From positions 1,054,001 to 1,118,000 of the forward strand of contig NZ_BJOR01000001.1 in the NCBI RefSeq assembly GCF_006540305.1: 64,000 bases of DNA. Reading direction: 5' to 3'. The translations under genes were made by a program, and so were the position numbers. This document shows positions 55,673 through 64,000 of the stretch, piece after piece (the stretch's first letter is position 1; each line of letters begins with the position of its first letter). Source of the DNA: Streptomyces sp. 6-11-2 (lineage in GTDB: Bacteria > Actinomycetota > Actinomycetes > Streptomycetales > Streptomycetaceae). Below the pieces are notes generated by a model that was not told the DNA's origin, did not search any database, and saw nothing but the letters and a program-made list of their open reading frames with translations.

Positions 55673-56596
55673 TCAGCGCAGGGCGGGCGCGTCGAGCGTC
55701 AACGTGCCCTCGTCGGCGTCGAGTTCGGCCGCGACACCGAAGGGAACCGTCAACGCGCCCTCGCAGTGCCCGAAGCCGAACTCCTCGGCGACGGGCACCC
55801 CGAGTCCGCCGAGCCGGTCGGCGAGCAGGGCCCGCACCCGGTCCGGGGTCTCGCAGTCCTTCCAGGAGCCGAGCAGCACCCCGCGCACCCCGTCGAGCCA
55901 GCCGGCCCGCAGCAGCTGGGTGAGGTAGCGGTCCAGGCGGTAGGCCTCCTCGCCCACGTCCTCCAGGCACAGCAGGCCGCCGACCGCGCCGGGCCGCGCG
56001 TGCGGTGTGCCGAGGTCGGCGGCGAGCAGGGCCAGACAGCCGCCGAGGGTGACGCCCCGGGCCCGCCCGGGGACCAGGGCCGGTCCGCCGGAGGCGATCG
56101 TGCGGACCGTCTCGGGCGCGAACAGGGTCGCTCGCAGATGCCGCTGCGCCCGGTCGTTCTTGACGAAGTCGACACCGGCGGCCATCGGCCCGTGCAGCGT
56201 GACCAGGCCCAGGCGGGTGGCGAACGCCTCGTGCAGCGCGGTGATGTCGCTGAAGCCGACGAACACCTTCGGGCCGGCCGCCCGCATGGCCTCCCAATCG
56301 AGCAGGTCCACCATGCGCTGCGCGCCGTAGCCGCCGCGGGCGCACAGCACCGCGTCCACGGACGGATCGCACCAGGCGCCCTGGAGGTCGGCGGCGCGGT
56401 CGCGGTCCGTACCCGCCAGGTAGTCGAACGTGCCGTGCCGGGCCGTCACGTGCGGCGCCACCACCGGATCCAGGTCCCAGCCGCGCAGCACGTCCAGGCC
56501 CGCCTGCAACCGCTCCTCGGGCACGGGCCCGCTGGGCGCGACGACGGCCACGCGGGCGCCGGGGGCGAGCCGGGTGGGGCGGACGAGTTCCTTCAC
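55673..56596 (-). CDS. S66 LD-carboxypeptidase
   Basis: 307-aa serine peptidase of the LdcA/MccF family. It removes a terminal D-amino acid from tetrapeptides of peptidoglycan, or cleaves related amide bonds. VAVVAPSGPVPEERLQAGLDVL is the N-terminal strand. VDAVLCARGGYGAQRMVDLLDW, VFVGFSDITALHEAF (nucleophile Ser in FSD) and TLHGPMAAG are the typical active-site segments. The Glu/His partners are likely in LCLEDVGEEAYRLDR and FGFGHCEGALTVPFG. There is no signal peptide, so it acts in the cytoplasm. GTG start overlaps the S9 peptidase stop (GTGA). Last gene of a four-gene peptidase operon. Confidence 0.9.
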   Translation of the reverse strand: MKELVRPTRLAPGARVAVVAPSGPVPEERLQAGLDVLRGWDLDPVVAPHVTARHGTFDYLAGTDRDRAADLQGAWCDPSVDAVLCARGGYGAQRMVDLLDWEAMRAAGPKVFVGFSDITALHEAFATRLGLVTLHGPMAAGVDFVKNDRAQRHLRATLFAPETVRTIASGGPALVPGRARGVTLGGCLALLAADLGTPHARPGAVGGLLCLEDVGEEAYRLDRYLTQLLRAGWLDGVRGVLLGSWKDCETPDRVRALLADRLGGLGVPVAEEFGFGHCEGALTVPFGVAAELDADEGTLTLDAPALR

Positions 56597-58545
56597 GTGC
56601 CGAGCTCCAGGGTGGGGATGCCGGCCGGGTCCAGGCCGAAGACCTGAGCGTACAGCGACAGCTCCGCCTCCAGTGCCCGCACCAGGGTGTCGGCCCGGCG
56701 GAAGCCGTGCCCCTCGCCCTCGAACGCCAGGTACGCGTGCGGCACCCGCCCGCCGGCCAGCCGGGCGAGGAACCGCTCGCACTGGGTCGGCGGGCAGATC
56801 ACGTCGTCCAGGCCCTGGAGCAGCAGGAAGGGCGCCGTGATCCGGTGGGCGTGCTCGGCGGGCGAGCGCTCGGTGTACCGGCCGGGCACCTCGGCGAGCG
56901 GCCCGACCAGGGACTCCAGGTACTGCGACTCGAAGTCGTGGGTCTCCCCTGTGCCCCAGCCGGTCAGGTCGAGGATCGGGTAGCTGATCGTGCCGCAGGC
57001 GTACACGTCGGTCGTGGTCAGGGAGGCCGCCGTCGTCCAGCCGCCCGCACTGCCGCCCCGGATCGCCAGCCGGGCGCGGTCGGCGGTGCCCTCGTCGGCG
57101 AGGGCGAGCGCGACGGCCGCGCAGTCCTCGACGTCGACGACGCCCCACTGCCCGCGCAGCCGGTTGCGGTACTCGCGCCCGTGCCCGGTGGACCCGCCGT
57201 AGTTGACCTCGGCGACCCCGATGCCGCGCGAGGTGAAGTAGGCGATCTCCAGGTCGAGCACGAGAGGCGCCCGGCTGGTGGGTCCGCCGTGCGCCCACAC
57301 GACGTACGGGGGCAGCTCACCGGCGGGCGCCACGCATTCGGGGTGGTGCGGCGGATAGATGTGGGCGTGGACCTCCCGGCCGTCCGGCCCGGTGAAGGTG
57401 CGGATCCGCGGCTCGGGGTAGTAGGCGGGGTCGACCGGGTCGTCGTGGGCGGCGCCGATCACCCGCGCCCGGCCCGTGCGGGTGTCCAGCTCGACGACCT
57501 CGTACGCGCTGCGGGGGCCGGCGGCGACCGCGACGACCCGGTCGCCGTGGACCACCGGCGCCGCGTCGAACTCCGTCCAGGGGCCCGCCGTGTCGACGAC
57601 CTCGCCCGTCTCCGGGTCGAGCACGCCGAGGGCGGTGGCGCCGCGACCGTGCACGACCGCGATCAGACCGCACTCCAGCGGCGCGAACCAGCGCTGGCCC
57701 AGCTTCCACAGCGGGCCGCCGAACTCCTCCTCGCGGACGCACAGGGGCTCACCGTCGCGGTAGAGGTTCCACCAGCCGCTGCGGTCGCTCGCGTACAGCA
57801 GTGAGCCGTCGGCGGCCCAGTCCGCCTGGGCGATGGACTCCTCGGGGCCGCCCGCCACCGTGCGGGGCGCGCCGAACGAGCCGTCGGCGCGCACCTGAGC
57901 CACCAGCAGCTCCGTGCCGTCCCACGGCATCCGCGGGTGGTCCCAGGCCAGCCAGGCCGCCCGCCGCCCGTCGGGCGAGAGCCGGGGGCCGGTCACGAAC
58001 CGGTGCCGGCCGTCGGAGAGTTCACGCACCGCGGCCCGGTCCCCGGCGGCCGAGCCGTCCAGCGGTACGGCGGCCAGGACGCGCCGTACGTCGCTGGGCG
58101 CCTCCCCGGTGAACTCCTCCAGCACGCACCACACCTCGCCGTGTTCCAGGCGCAGTTGGGGTTCGGCCCAGCGCAGTCCGCCGCCCACCGCCGAGAGCGG
58201 GGTGAGCGGGCGCGGCTCGCCGCCGGGCTCGTACCGGTACAGCCGCTGGTCGGCGAAGTTCACGAACACCAGCAGCGGCACACCGTCCACGACGGCTCCC
58301 GCCCAGGGCCGGCCGCCGTACTCGATGACGCGGCTGCGCACGTTCCACGGCTCGGGCAGCACCGTGGACTGCGAGCCGTCGGCGTGCCGCCGTACCAGCG
58401 CCCGGCGTCCGCCTTCGGCGGGCCGCGGCTCTGTCCACCACACCTCGTCGCCGACGAATCCCGGGAACTCCGGCCTGCCGTCGTGCGCGGCGGCGAGGGC
58501 GGCGTCGACGGGCGAGGGCCAGGAACCGCAGGGCAGGGTGCGCAT
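56593..58545 (-). CDS. S9-family prolyl oligopeptidase-type peptidase
   Basis: 650-aa serine peptidase. Residues about 40-370 are a beta-propeller (ARPLTPLSAVGGGLRWAEPQL; RHRFVTGPRLSPDGRRAAWLAWDH). The alpha/beta-hydrolase domain begins near 390 (HAHIYPPHHPECVAP; YVVWAHGGPTSRAPL). The nucleophile Ser is in IRGGSAGGWTTAASL, the Asp in LQGLDDVICPP and the His in FEGEGHGFRR. There is no signal peptide; cytoplasmic. Start: the ATG at 58545 with GGGGGA upstream, or an ATG four codons earlier. It overlaps the LD-carboxypeptidase start and follows the M20 gene by 16 bases. Confidence 0.9.
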   Translation of the reverse strand: MRTLPCGSWPSPVDAALAAAHDGRPEFPGFVGDEVWWTEPRPAEGGRRALVRRHADGSQSTVLPEPWNVRSRVIEYGGRPWAGAVVDGVPLLVFVNFADQRLYRYEPGGEPRPLTPLSAVGGGLRWAEPQLRLEHGEVWCVLEEFTGEAPSDVRRVLAAVPLDGSAAGDRAAVRELSDGRHRFVTGPRLSPDGRRAAWLAWDHPRMPWDGTELLVAQVRADGSFGAPRTVAGGPEESIAQADWAADGSLLYASDRSGWWNLYRDGEPLCVREEEFGGPLWKLGQRWFAPLECGLIAVVHGRGATALGVLDPETGEVVDTAGPWTEFDAAPVVHGDRVVAVAAGPRSAYEVVELDTRTGRARVIGAAHDDPVDPAYYPEPRIRTFTGPDGREVHAHIYPPHHPECVAPAGELPPYVVWAHGGPTSRAPLVLDLEIAYFTSRGIGVAEVNYGGSTGHGREYRNRLRGQWGVVDVEDCAAVALALADEGTADRARLAIRGGSAGGWTTAASLTTTDVYACGTISYPILDLTGWGTGETHDFESQYLESLVGPLAEVPGRYTERSPAEHAHRITAPFLLLQGLDDVICPPTQCERFLARLAGGRVPHAYLAFEGEGHGFRRADTLVRALEAELSLYAQVFGLDPAGIPTLELGT

Positions 58546-58561
58546 GTTTTCCCCCATGGGC

Positions 58562-59866
58562 TCAGGCGCTCCGCAGGAAGCGGTCCAGGACGCGGACGCC
58601 GAAGTGCAGCGCCTCGACGGGGACGCGCTCGTCGACTCCGTGGAACAGGGCGTTGTAGTCGAAGCCCTCGGGCAGCTTCAGCGGCGAGAACCCGTACCCG
58701 GTGATGCCCAGCCGGGAGAACTGCTTGGCGTCGGTGCCGCCGGGCATGCAGAACGGCACGACATGGCCCTCGGGCGCGAACTCCTCGACGGCGGCCCGCA
58801 TCGCCGCGAAGGCCGGCGAGCCGACCGGCGACTGGAGCGCCACCTCGCGGTGCAGGAACTCCCAGTCCACGTCCGGGCCGGTCAGTTCGTCGAGGGTGGC
58901 GCGGAACTCCTCCTCGCCGCCGGGCAGATACCGGCCGTCGACGTGGGCGACGGCCTCCCCGGGGATCACGTTGACCTTGTAACCCGCCTCGAACATGGTG
59001 GGGTTGGCGCTGTTGCGCAGCGTCGCCTCGACCAGCCGGGCGGCCGGGCCCAGCTTGTCCACCAGCGCGTCCACGTCCCGCAGGTCCGCCTCGATGCCGT
59101 ACAGGGCGGCGAGTTCGGTGAGGGCCGCGCGCACGGTCGGGGTGAGCCGCACGGGCCACTTGTGGGCGCCGATCCGGGCGATCGCCGCGGCGAGCCGGGT
59201 CACCGCGTTCTCCCCGTTGACCCGGGAGCCGTGGCCCGCCCGTCCGCGTGCGGAGAGCCGCAGCCAGGCGGTGCCGCGCTCACCGGCGGCGATCGGGTAG
59301 ATCTGCCGTCCGGTGCCGTCGTGGAAGGTGTACGCCCCCGACTCGCTGACGCCCTCGGTGCAGCCCTCGAACAGCTCCGCGTGCCGGTCGGCGAGGAACC
59401 CGGCGCCGTCCTCGGCGCTCGCCTCCTCGTCGGCGGTGAAGGCGATCACCACGTCCCGTCGCGGCCGCAGCCCCTGCCGGGCCCAGGCGCGGACCACGGC
59501 GAGGATCATCGCGTCCATGTTCTTCATGTCGATCGCGCCCCGGCCCCACACGACCCCGTCGCGGACCTCGCCGGAGAACGGGTGCACGCTCCAGTCCTCG
59601 GCGCGGGCCGGGACCACGTCCAGGTGACCGTGCACGAGCAGCGCCTCCGCCGACGGGTCGGTGCCCTCGATCCGGGCCACGACGTTGGTCCGGCCCGGGG
59701 TGCGCTCCAGGAGCACCGGTTCCAGGCCCGCCCCGGCGAGCCGCTCGGCGGCGTACTCGGCCGCCGGGCGCTCCCGGCAGTCGCCGCCACCCCGGTTGGT
59801 GGTGTCGATGCGGATCAGGTCGGACGTGAAACCGACGACCTCGTCCAGCGCCTGCGCGTCAGCCAT
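58562..59866 (-). CDS. M20-family metallopeptidase
   Basis: 434-aa di-zinc amidohydrolase (M20/M25/M40). Zinc ligands and catalytic residues are in ALLVHGHLDVVPA (His, Asp), VWGRGAIDMKNMDAM (bridging Asp), FTADEEASAEDGAG (catalytic Glu and ligand Glu) and the C-terminal LFHGVDERVPVE (His). A dimerisation lid domain lies at about 190-310. It is likely a dipeptidase or acylase for peptides released from the wall. The start overlaps the M55 gene by 8 bases. Confidence 0.9.
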   Translation of the reverse strand: MADAQALDEVVGFTSDLIRIDTTNRGGGDCRERPAAEYAAERLAGAGLEPVLLERTPGRTNVVARIEGTDPSAEALLVHGHLDVVPARAEDWSVHPFSGEVRDGVVWGRGAIDMKNMDAMILAVVRAWARQGLRPRRDVVIAFTADEEASAEDGAGFLADRHAELFEGCTEGVSESGAYTFHDGTGRQIYPIAAGERGTAWLRLSARGRAGHGSRVNGENAVTRLAAAIARIGAHKWPVRLTPTVRAALTELAALYGIEADLRDVDALVDKLGPAARLVEATLRNSANPTMFEAGYKVNVIPGEAVAHVDGRYLPGGEEEFRATLDELTGPDVDWEFLHREVALQSPVGSPAFAAMRAAVEEFAPEGHVVPFCMPGGTDAKQFSRLGITGYGFSPLKLPEGFDYNALFHGVDERVPVEALHFGVRVLDRFLRSA

Positions 59867-60692
59867 ACTGCTCCTCGATCGCGGACGAGGCGATCGTGGT
59901 GACCGCCTTGAAGGTGCGGATTGCCTCGTGCATGGTGGCGCTGGTGTAGGCCACCTTGCGCTCCCCGATCCGGCTCACTCCCGGCACGACGGTGCAGGCC
60001 ATGGCGAGATGCTCGGCGTCGAACTCGACCGCGACGGTGAACGGGCCGCCCCTGACCGGTTCGTGACGGACCGCCAGCCCGGCCGCCTGCTGGGCCGCCG
60101 CGCGGATGTCGGCGGCGGTGCGGGCCGGCGTGCGGCACACGGCCGCGTACCGCGACACATGGTCCTTCACCGCGACCTTGAGCGCCTCGGGCGCATACCC
60201 GAGGGCGTCGTCGCAGGCCACGTCGTCCCCGGTGACCAGCACCACCGGCACCCCGTACTCGGCGACCACATGGGCGTTGAGCAGCCCCTCGCTGGCCCGT
60301 ACGTCGTTCAGCCACACCCCCGTGATGGAGTTGGCGAGATAGGTGTGGGCGAGGACGCCCTCCATGCCGGCGCCCGCGTGATAGCCGACGAAGGCGATGC
60401 CGTCCACGTCACCGTGCTGCACGCCCTCCACCATGGACAGCGACTTGTGCCGTCCGGTGAGCATCTGCGCCCGCTCGTCCAGCCGCTCGAGGAGCAGGTT
60501 GCGCATGGTCCAGTGCGCCTCGTTCACGAGGACCTCGTCGGCGCCCCCGTCGAAGAAACCGCGTACGGCGGCGTCGACGTCCGAGGTGAACATCGCCCGG
60601 CACCGCTCCCACTGCGGCGTTCCCGGCAGCACGTCGGCAGGCCAGGTGACCCCGGTGGCGCCCTCCATGTCGGCGCTGATGAGGATCTTCAT
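59859..60692 (-). CDS. M55 D-aminopeptidase (DppA-like)
   Basis: 277-aa zinc D-aminopeptidase. MKILISADMEGATGV starts with the metal-binding Asp-x-Glu, followed by TSDVDAAVRGFFDGGADEVLVNEAHW, GIAFVGYHAGAG and LANSITGVWLNDVRASEGLLNAHVVAEYGVPVVLVTGDDVACDDA. This is the DppA signature. DppA frees D-amino acids such as D-Ala from peptides. It is the first gene of the peptidase operon (M55, M20, S9, S66), with all junctions close or overlapping. The 150-bp region upstream may hold the promoter, but none was recognised. Confidence 0.92.
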   Translation of the reverse strand: MKILISADMEGATGVTWPADVLPGTPQWERCRAMFTSDVDAAVRGFFDGGADEVLVNEAHWTMRNLLLERLDERAQMLTGRHKSLSMVEGVQHGDVDGIAFVGYHAGAGMEGVLAHTYLANSITGVWLNDVRASEGLLNAHVVAEYGVPVVLVTGDDVACDDALGYAPEALKVAVKDHVSRYAAVCRTPARTAADIRAAAQQAAGLAVRHEPVRGGPFTVAVEFDAEHLAMACTVVPGVSRIGERKVAYTSATMHEAIRTFKAVTTIASSAIEEQYG

Positions 60693-60842
60693 GGAGCGTC
60701 ACGTTACGCGCCGATCAGCGAACCGGCTACGGAGAGACGGTGAAAGTCGGCGGGTGGGCGAACGGCGGGACACACCCCTCTCGCCTCCGGCGCCCCGGGC
60801 ACCGGGGGATGCCGGGGGCGGGCGTGACCGGCGGTGCGGTCC

Positions 60843-61976
60843 TCAGCGTTCCAGGAAGTCGAAGAGGTCTTCCCAGCTCTGGGTGATGACGTCCGGGTCG
60901 AACCGGTGGGCGCTGCGCAGGGCCTCGTCGCCCATCGTGTCGCGCAGCCGCTCGTCGGCCATCAGGCGCACAAGGTGACGGGCGAGTTCGGAGGTGTTGC
61001 CGGGGCGGGCGAGCAGGCCGTTCTCCTCGTGGGCGACGATCTCGCGGACGCCGGGCGCGCAGTCGAACGCCACGCACGGCACGCCGGTCGCCATGGCCTC
61101 CAGCAGAACCAGCGGGAAGCCCTCGCCGCGGGAGGCCTGGACGAAGACGGAGGAGGCGCGCAGCGCGCCGGGCACGTCGTCGGTCTGCCCGGCGAAGTCG
61201 ACGGAGTCCTCCAGGCCGAGTTCCGCGCACTGCCGCTTGAGCTCCGCCTCGGCCTCTCCGCTGCCGTAGACGCGCAGGGTCCAGCCGGGCTGCTTCGGCA
61301 CGGCCTCGGCCCAGGCGTCCAGGAGCATGTCGACGCCCTTCTCGTGGGAGAGCCGGCCGACGTTCACGACGACCTTCCCGGTGCGTGGCGAGGGGGCGTC
61401 AGGCACGATGGACAGCGGGTTGGGCATGAAGCCGACGTTGTTCATGCCCTCGACCCCCCAGCGGTCGGCGTCCTCCCGGGTGAGTGCCAGCAGCCGGTCG
61501 ACGTCCTTGAAGTACTTCTTCACGCGCGCGAAGCGGGACGACTTGCGGGACGTCTCGTAGGACTCGTGGGTCATGCCGATGACGCGGTGCCCCGCGGTGT
61601 CCGCGAGGGCCACCCACTCCATCGCCCACACCTGGGGGACGATGATCATCGCGCCGGGCCGGGCGTCCTGGAACAGCGACGAGAGCCGGCTCGCGGCGGT
61701 CCGCATGTGGGTCTCGTGGCGGCGCAGCGCCGGGTCGAAGCGACCGAGCAGGCGGCGCGGCCTGGGCCGGCCCGGCGGACGCCGGGCGTACAGCGTCACG
61801 GTCCGGAACGGCGGCTGGTCGCCGAGGGCCATCGGATGGTTGGGCGGGGCGACGCCGACGACGGTGACCCGGTGTCCCCGCTCGGCCAGCAGTCCGGCCA
61901 TCTGGATCTGCCAACGGCACACACCGCCGAGTTCGTTGACCTCGTTGGCCACGAAGAAGATGTCGCGCTGGGTCAT
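60843..61976 (-). CDS. GT4-family glycosyltransferase
   Basis: 377-aa GT-B glycosyltransferase. FFVANEVNELGGVCRWQIQMAGLLAERGHRV is the N-terminal Rossmann start. The C-terminal half shows VVNVGRLSHEKGVDMLLDAW, VDFAGQTDDVPGALRASSVFVQASRGEGFPLVLLEAMATGVPCVAFDCAPGVREIV, with the E-x7-E donor-binding motif. It probably adds a sugar to a wall polymer made with the next (upstream) gene product, since the ATG overlaps its stop (ATGA at 61973-61976). Cytoplasmic face of the membrane. Confidence 0.92.
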   Translation of the reverse strand: MTQRDIFFVANEVNELGGVCRWQIQMAGLLAERGHRVTVVGVAPPNHPMALGDQPPFRTVTLYARRPPGRPRPRRLLGRFDPALRRHETHMRTAASRLSSLFQDARPGAMIIVPQVWAMEWVALADTAGHRVIGMTHESYETSRKSSRFARVKKYFKDVDRLLALTREDADRWGVEGMNNVGFMPNPLSIVPDAPSPRTGKVVVNVGRLSHEKGVDMLLDAWAEAVPKQPGWTLRVYGSGEAEAELKRQCAELGLEDSVDFAGQTDDVPGALRASSVFVQASRGEGFPLVLLEAMATGVPCVAFDCAPGVREIVAHEENGLLARPGNTSELARHLVRLMADERLRDTMGDEALRSAHRFDPDVITQSWEDLFDFLER

Positions 61977-64000
61977 CGGGTCTCTCCTGCGGGGCCGAAG
62001 AACCGGTCCACGATCTGCGCCGCGGCGTCCCCGCGGTCGTACTCGCCGTACTTGTCGACGAACTCCTTCAGCCGTGCCTCGTACTTCGACTGCACGGTGC
62101 TCAGGTCGCCGATCACCGCGAACAGTTCGTCGTCGGTGCGCGGGACGGGGCCCGGTGCCTCGGCGAGCAGGTCGAAGTAGGTGCCGCGGGTGTCCTGGGC
62201 GTACTCCTCCCAGTCGTGGGCGTGGAACACGATGGGGCGCCGGAGCAGCGCGTAGTCGAACATCACCGACGAATAGTCGGTGATCAGGCAGTCGGCGAGC
62301 AGCAGCAGCGGGGTGATGTCCGGTTCGGCGCTGACGTTGATCACGCGTCCGGCGACCGACGGCGGCAGGGTGAGCCGGTTCAGGTAGTGCGCGCGGACGA
62401 GGAGGGTGTGGTCGTCGCCGAAGCGGGCGGCGAATTCCTCGATGTCGAAGGGGAACTCGAAGTCCCTTACGCGGCCGTCGGGATGAGTGCGGAACGTCGG
62501 CGCGTACAGCAGCACCCGCCGGTCCGGGGCGAGGCCCAGCCGCTCGGCCAGCCGCTGTGCGTCGGCGGGCAGCGGTGCCCCCTCGCGGACCCGCACCAGG
62601 GCGTCGTTGCGCGGGTAGCCGGTGCGCAGCAGCTTCTTCTCGGGGATGCGGTAGGCGCGGGCGAGGGTGCGCACGTCGTGCTCGCCGCGGACCACGAAGT
62701 GGTCGAAGCGGTCCAGCGCCTGCTGGTAGGAGCGCTGCTCCGGTTCGGACAGCATCCGGTAGGTGGGCTCGTCGAAACCCATCCGCTTCAGCGCCGAGCC
62801 GTGCCAGGTCTGGATGTACGTGGTCTCCGGGCGTTTGGCGAGCCGCAGCGGGTAGCCCTGGTTGTCGATCCAGAACTCCGCCTGGGCGATCGCCTTGAGG
62901 TAGCGCCAGGACCAGCGGCGCACCAGCTCCACGTCCTGCGGGAAGCCCGTGGGGCGCTCGCCGGCGTACGACCAGATCGGGGTGATCGGCGTCTTGCGGC
63001 GGCGCAGTTCCTCGAAGATGGCGCGCGGGCTGTCGCTGTACTGCTTGCCGAGGTGGCTCTCGAAGACGACCGTGCCCTTGCGGACGGGCAGCCTGCGCAG
63101 CATGCGGTCGTAGACCTGGAGCTTGCGGTTGCCGGAGTTCAGGTCGCGGCGCACGGCCCGCAGCGTGCGGTAGGCGCGCTTGGCGGCCCGCGCGGGGCGC
63201 CCGTGCAGATTGCGCTCCACGGCGGCGCGGCCGGTGCGGGCGAGCCGGCCCTGCTGGGTGAGCCGGAAGGCCAGGTGGCCCTTGGCGGACACCTGCGCCT
63301 CGAGCCGGTCGGCCATGAGCCGGGTCAGGCGGGGCCGGACGGGCAGGGACCCGGCGTTCTCCAGGTCGACGGCGCCGACGGTGAGCCGGCTGGTGGTGCG
63401 CTTGCCGCCGGCGGTCAGGTGCAGCCGGACGTCCCACACGTCGTCGATGACGCCGAGTGGTCTGAGCCGCCGGGCCAGCGGCACCTGGGCCCGCCAGGCG
63501 ATCACGTCGCCCTCGTGGCGCGGGGCGGGCACCGGGAAGCGGAAGGTCTGGAGGCTGCGGCGGCGGGCCCGGAACTCCAGCTCGGCGCCGAGCTCGACGC
63601 CGGGGTCGATGGTGTGCAGCGGGTTGACGATCTCGCCGGCGAGCACCACGTCGCCGCCGTGGACCGCGTACTCGGTGAGCCGGTTGCGCAGTGCCATCCG
63701 GTTCAGCGGCCTGGCGTGGTAGCCGAGGGTCGTGACGTCCAGGACGGCGCGCATGTCGGGGTCGTCGAAATAGCGGTCGGTCCAGTAGACACGGCCGCCC
63801 CGCTCGGCCAGCGGTGCGGAGATCTTGTGCCGGTTGATGAGGGTGTCGATGGCCGGCATCAGGTCGGTCCAGTCCTCGCGCAGCAGCAGCTGGGCGCAGA
63901 TGGCGTGGACGCGGTCGAGCTCGGCGTAGGCGGCCTCGGGGAAGTCCTGGACGTAGCCGCGGGCCAGTTCGGCGAAGCGGTGGCGGTAGCCGTCGTCGAG
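61973..64000 (-). CDS. CDP-glycerol glycerophosphotransferase, C-terminal part (runs off the window)
   Basis: The frame is open to the end of the window, so at least 675 residues are seen and the N-terminus is missing. An ATG at 63859 lies inside the same open frame, and the 47 codons before it (for example GYRHRFAELARGYVQDFPEA) continue the protein. From about 63080 a TagF/TagB-type domain is visible: VVFESHLGKQYSDSPRAIF, FWIDNQGYPLRL, YIQTWHGSALKRMGFD (catalytic His), GYPRNDAL, LYAPTFR and LITDYSSVMFDYALL. It should polymerise a poly(glycerol- or polyol-phosphate) teichoic acid-like polymer. The missing N-terminus probably carries a GT2 glycosyltransferase domain. Confidence 0.9.
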   Translation of the reverse strand, partial: LDDGYRHRFAELARGYVQDFPEAAYAELDRVHAICAQLLLREDWTDLMPAIDTLINRHKISAPLAERGGRVYWTDRYFDDPDMRAVLDVTTLGYHARPLNRMALRNRLTEYAVHGGDVVLAGEIVNPLHTIDPGVELGAELEFRARRRSLQTFRFPVPAPRHEGDVIAWRAQVPLARRLRPLGVIDDVWDVRLHLTAGGKRTTSRLTVGAVDLENAGSLPVRPRLTRLMADRLEAQVSAKGHLAFRLTQQGRLARTGRAAVERNLHGRPARAAKRAYRTLRAVRRDLNSGNRKLQVYDRMLRRLPVRKGTVVFESHLGKQYSDSPRAIFEELRRRKTPITPIWSYAGERPTGFPQDVELVRRWSWRYLKAIAQAEFWIDNQGYPLRLAKRPETTYIQTWHGSALKRMGFDEPTYRMLSEPEQRSYQQALDRFDHFVVRGEHDVRTLARAYRIPEKKLLRTGYPRNDALVRVREGAPLPADAQRLAERLGLAPDRRVLLYAPTFRTHPDGRVRDFEFPFDIEEFAARFGDDHTLLVRAHYLNRLTLPPSVAGRVINVSAEPDITPLLLLADCLITDYSSVMFDYALLRRPIVFHAHDWEEYAQDTRGTYFDLLAEAPGPVPRTDDELFAVIGDLSTVQSKYEARLKEFVDKYGEYDRGDAAAQIVDRFFGPAGETR

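Overview
The window is a stretch of a Streptomyces chromosome (or a very close actinomycete). The evidence is the very high GC content, GC-rich third codon positions, frequent GTG/TTG starts, a gas-vesicle cluster in the order gvpO-A-F-G-Y-Z-J-L-S-K, secreted cellulases with CBM2 domains, CebR- and CsnR-type operators, and several apparently leaderless genes with TANNNT -10 boxes. All assignments come from reading the sequence and family knowledge; no database search was run.

Layout. 1-6.3 kb: the end of fdhD, an SBF-type transporter divergent from a LysR regulator, a long-chain acyl-CoA ligase, an aldo/keto reductase, and a secreted GH75 chitosanase with a 13-bp csn-type palindrome in its promoter. 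6.4-17.1 kb: a cellulose/xyloglucan island. A CBM2-GH5 endoglucanase and a CBM2-GH6 cellobiohydrolase run left. A CBM2-GH48 processive cellulase and a GH74-CBM2 xyloglucanase run right. The divergent GH5/GH48 region carries one perfect and one degenerate CebR box. 17.1-24 kb: a methyltransferase, pterin dehydratase, ADP-ribosylglycohydrolase, two overlapping XRE regulators, a MITE-like element that ends exactly at the stop codon of a stand-alone dnaK paralogue with a HAIR-like operator, and an OsmC peroxidase. 24-36 kb: a TPR membrane protein coupled to a VWA protein, a holin-like/phosphodiesterase fusion, two metallo-beta-lactamase-fold proteins, a DedA/VTT membrane protein, an aminotransferase-fold protein that seems to lack its PLP lysine, and a repeat-rich membrane-anchored surface protein.

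36-44.5 kb is a stress neighbourhood: a SigB/F/G-type sigma factor, a DUF2795 protein, a DJ-1/PfpI protein, a DUF6158 protein, an Rv2629/Balon-like archaeo-eukaryotic release-factor homologue (candidate ribosome hibernation factor), an ABC-F protein, a histidine phosphatase, a PAP2-diacylglycerol-kinase fusion and a methyltransferase. The DUF2795 and Balon-like genes each have a GTGT-N15-GGGTAC element, which fits the Streptomyces SigB consensus. 44.5-50 kb is the gas-vesicle operon, largely joined by 4-nt stop/start overlaps. GvpY ends in a histone-H1-like Lys/Ala tail and the next protein, GvpZ, in an almost pure Glu/Asp tail. 50-53.4 kb: transketolase overlapping an NDH-2-like FAD oxidoreductase.

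53.6-64 kb: a holin-superfamily protein, a VOC protein, a DUF6204 protein, a GNAT acetyltransferase, then a four-gene peptidase operon (M55 D-aminopeptidase, M20 peptidase, S9 oligopeptidase, S66 LD-carboxypeptidase) that looks built for peptidoglycan or D-peptide salvage. The window closes with a GT4 glycosyltransferase and the C-terminal part of a CDP-glycerol glycerophosphotransferase for wall-polymer synthesis.
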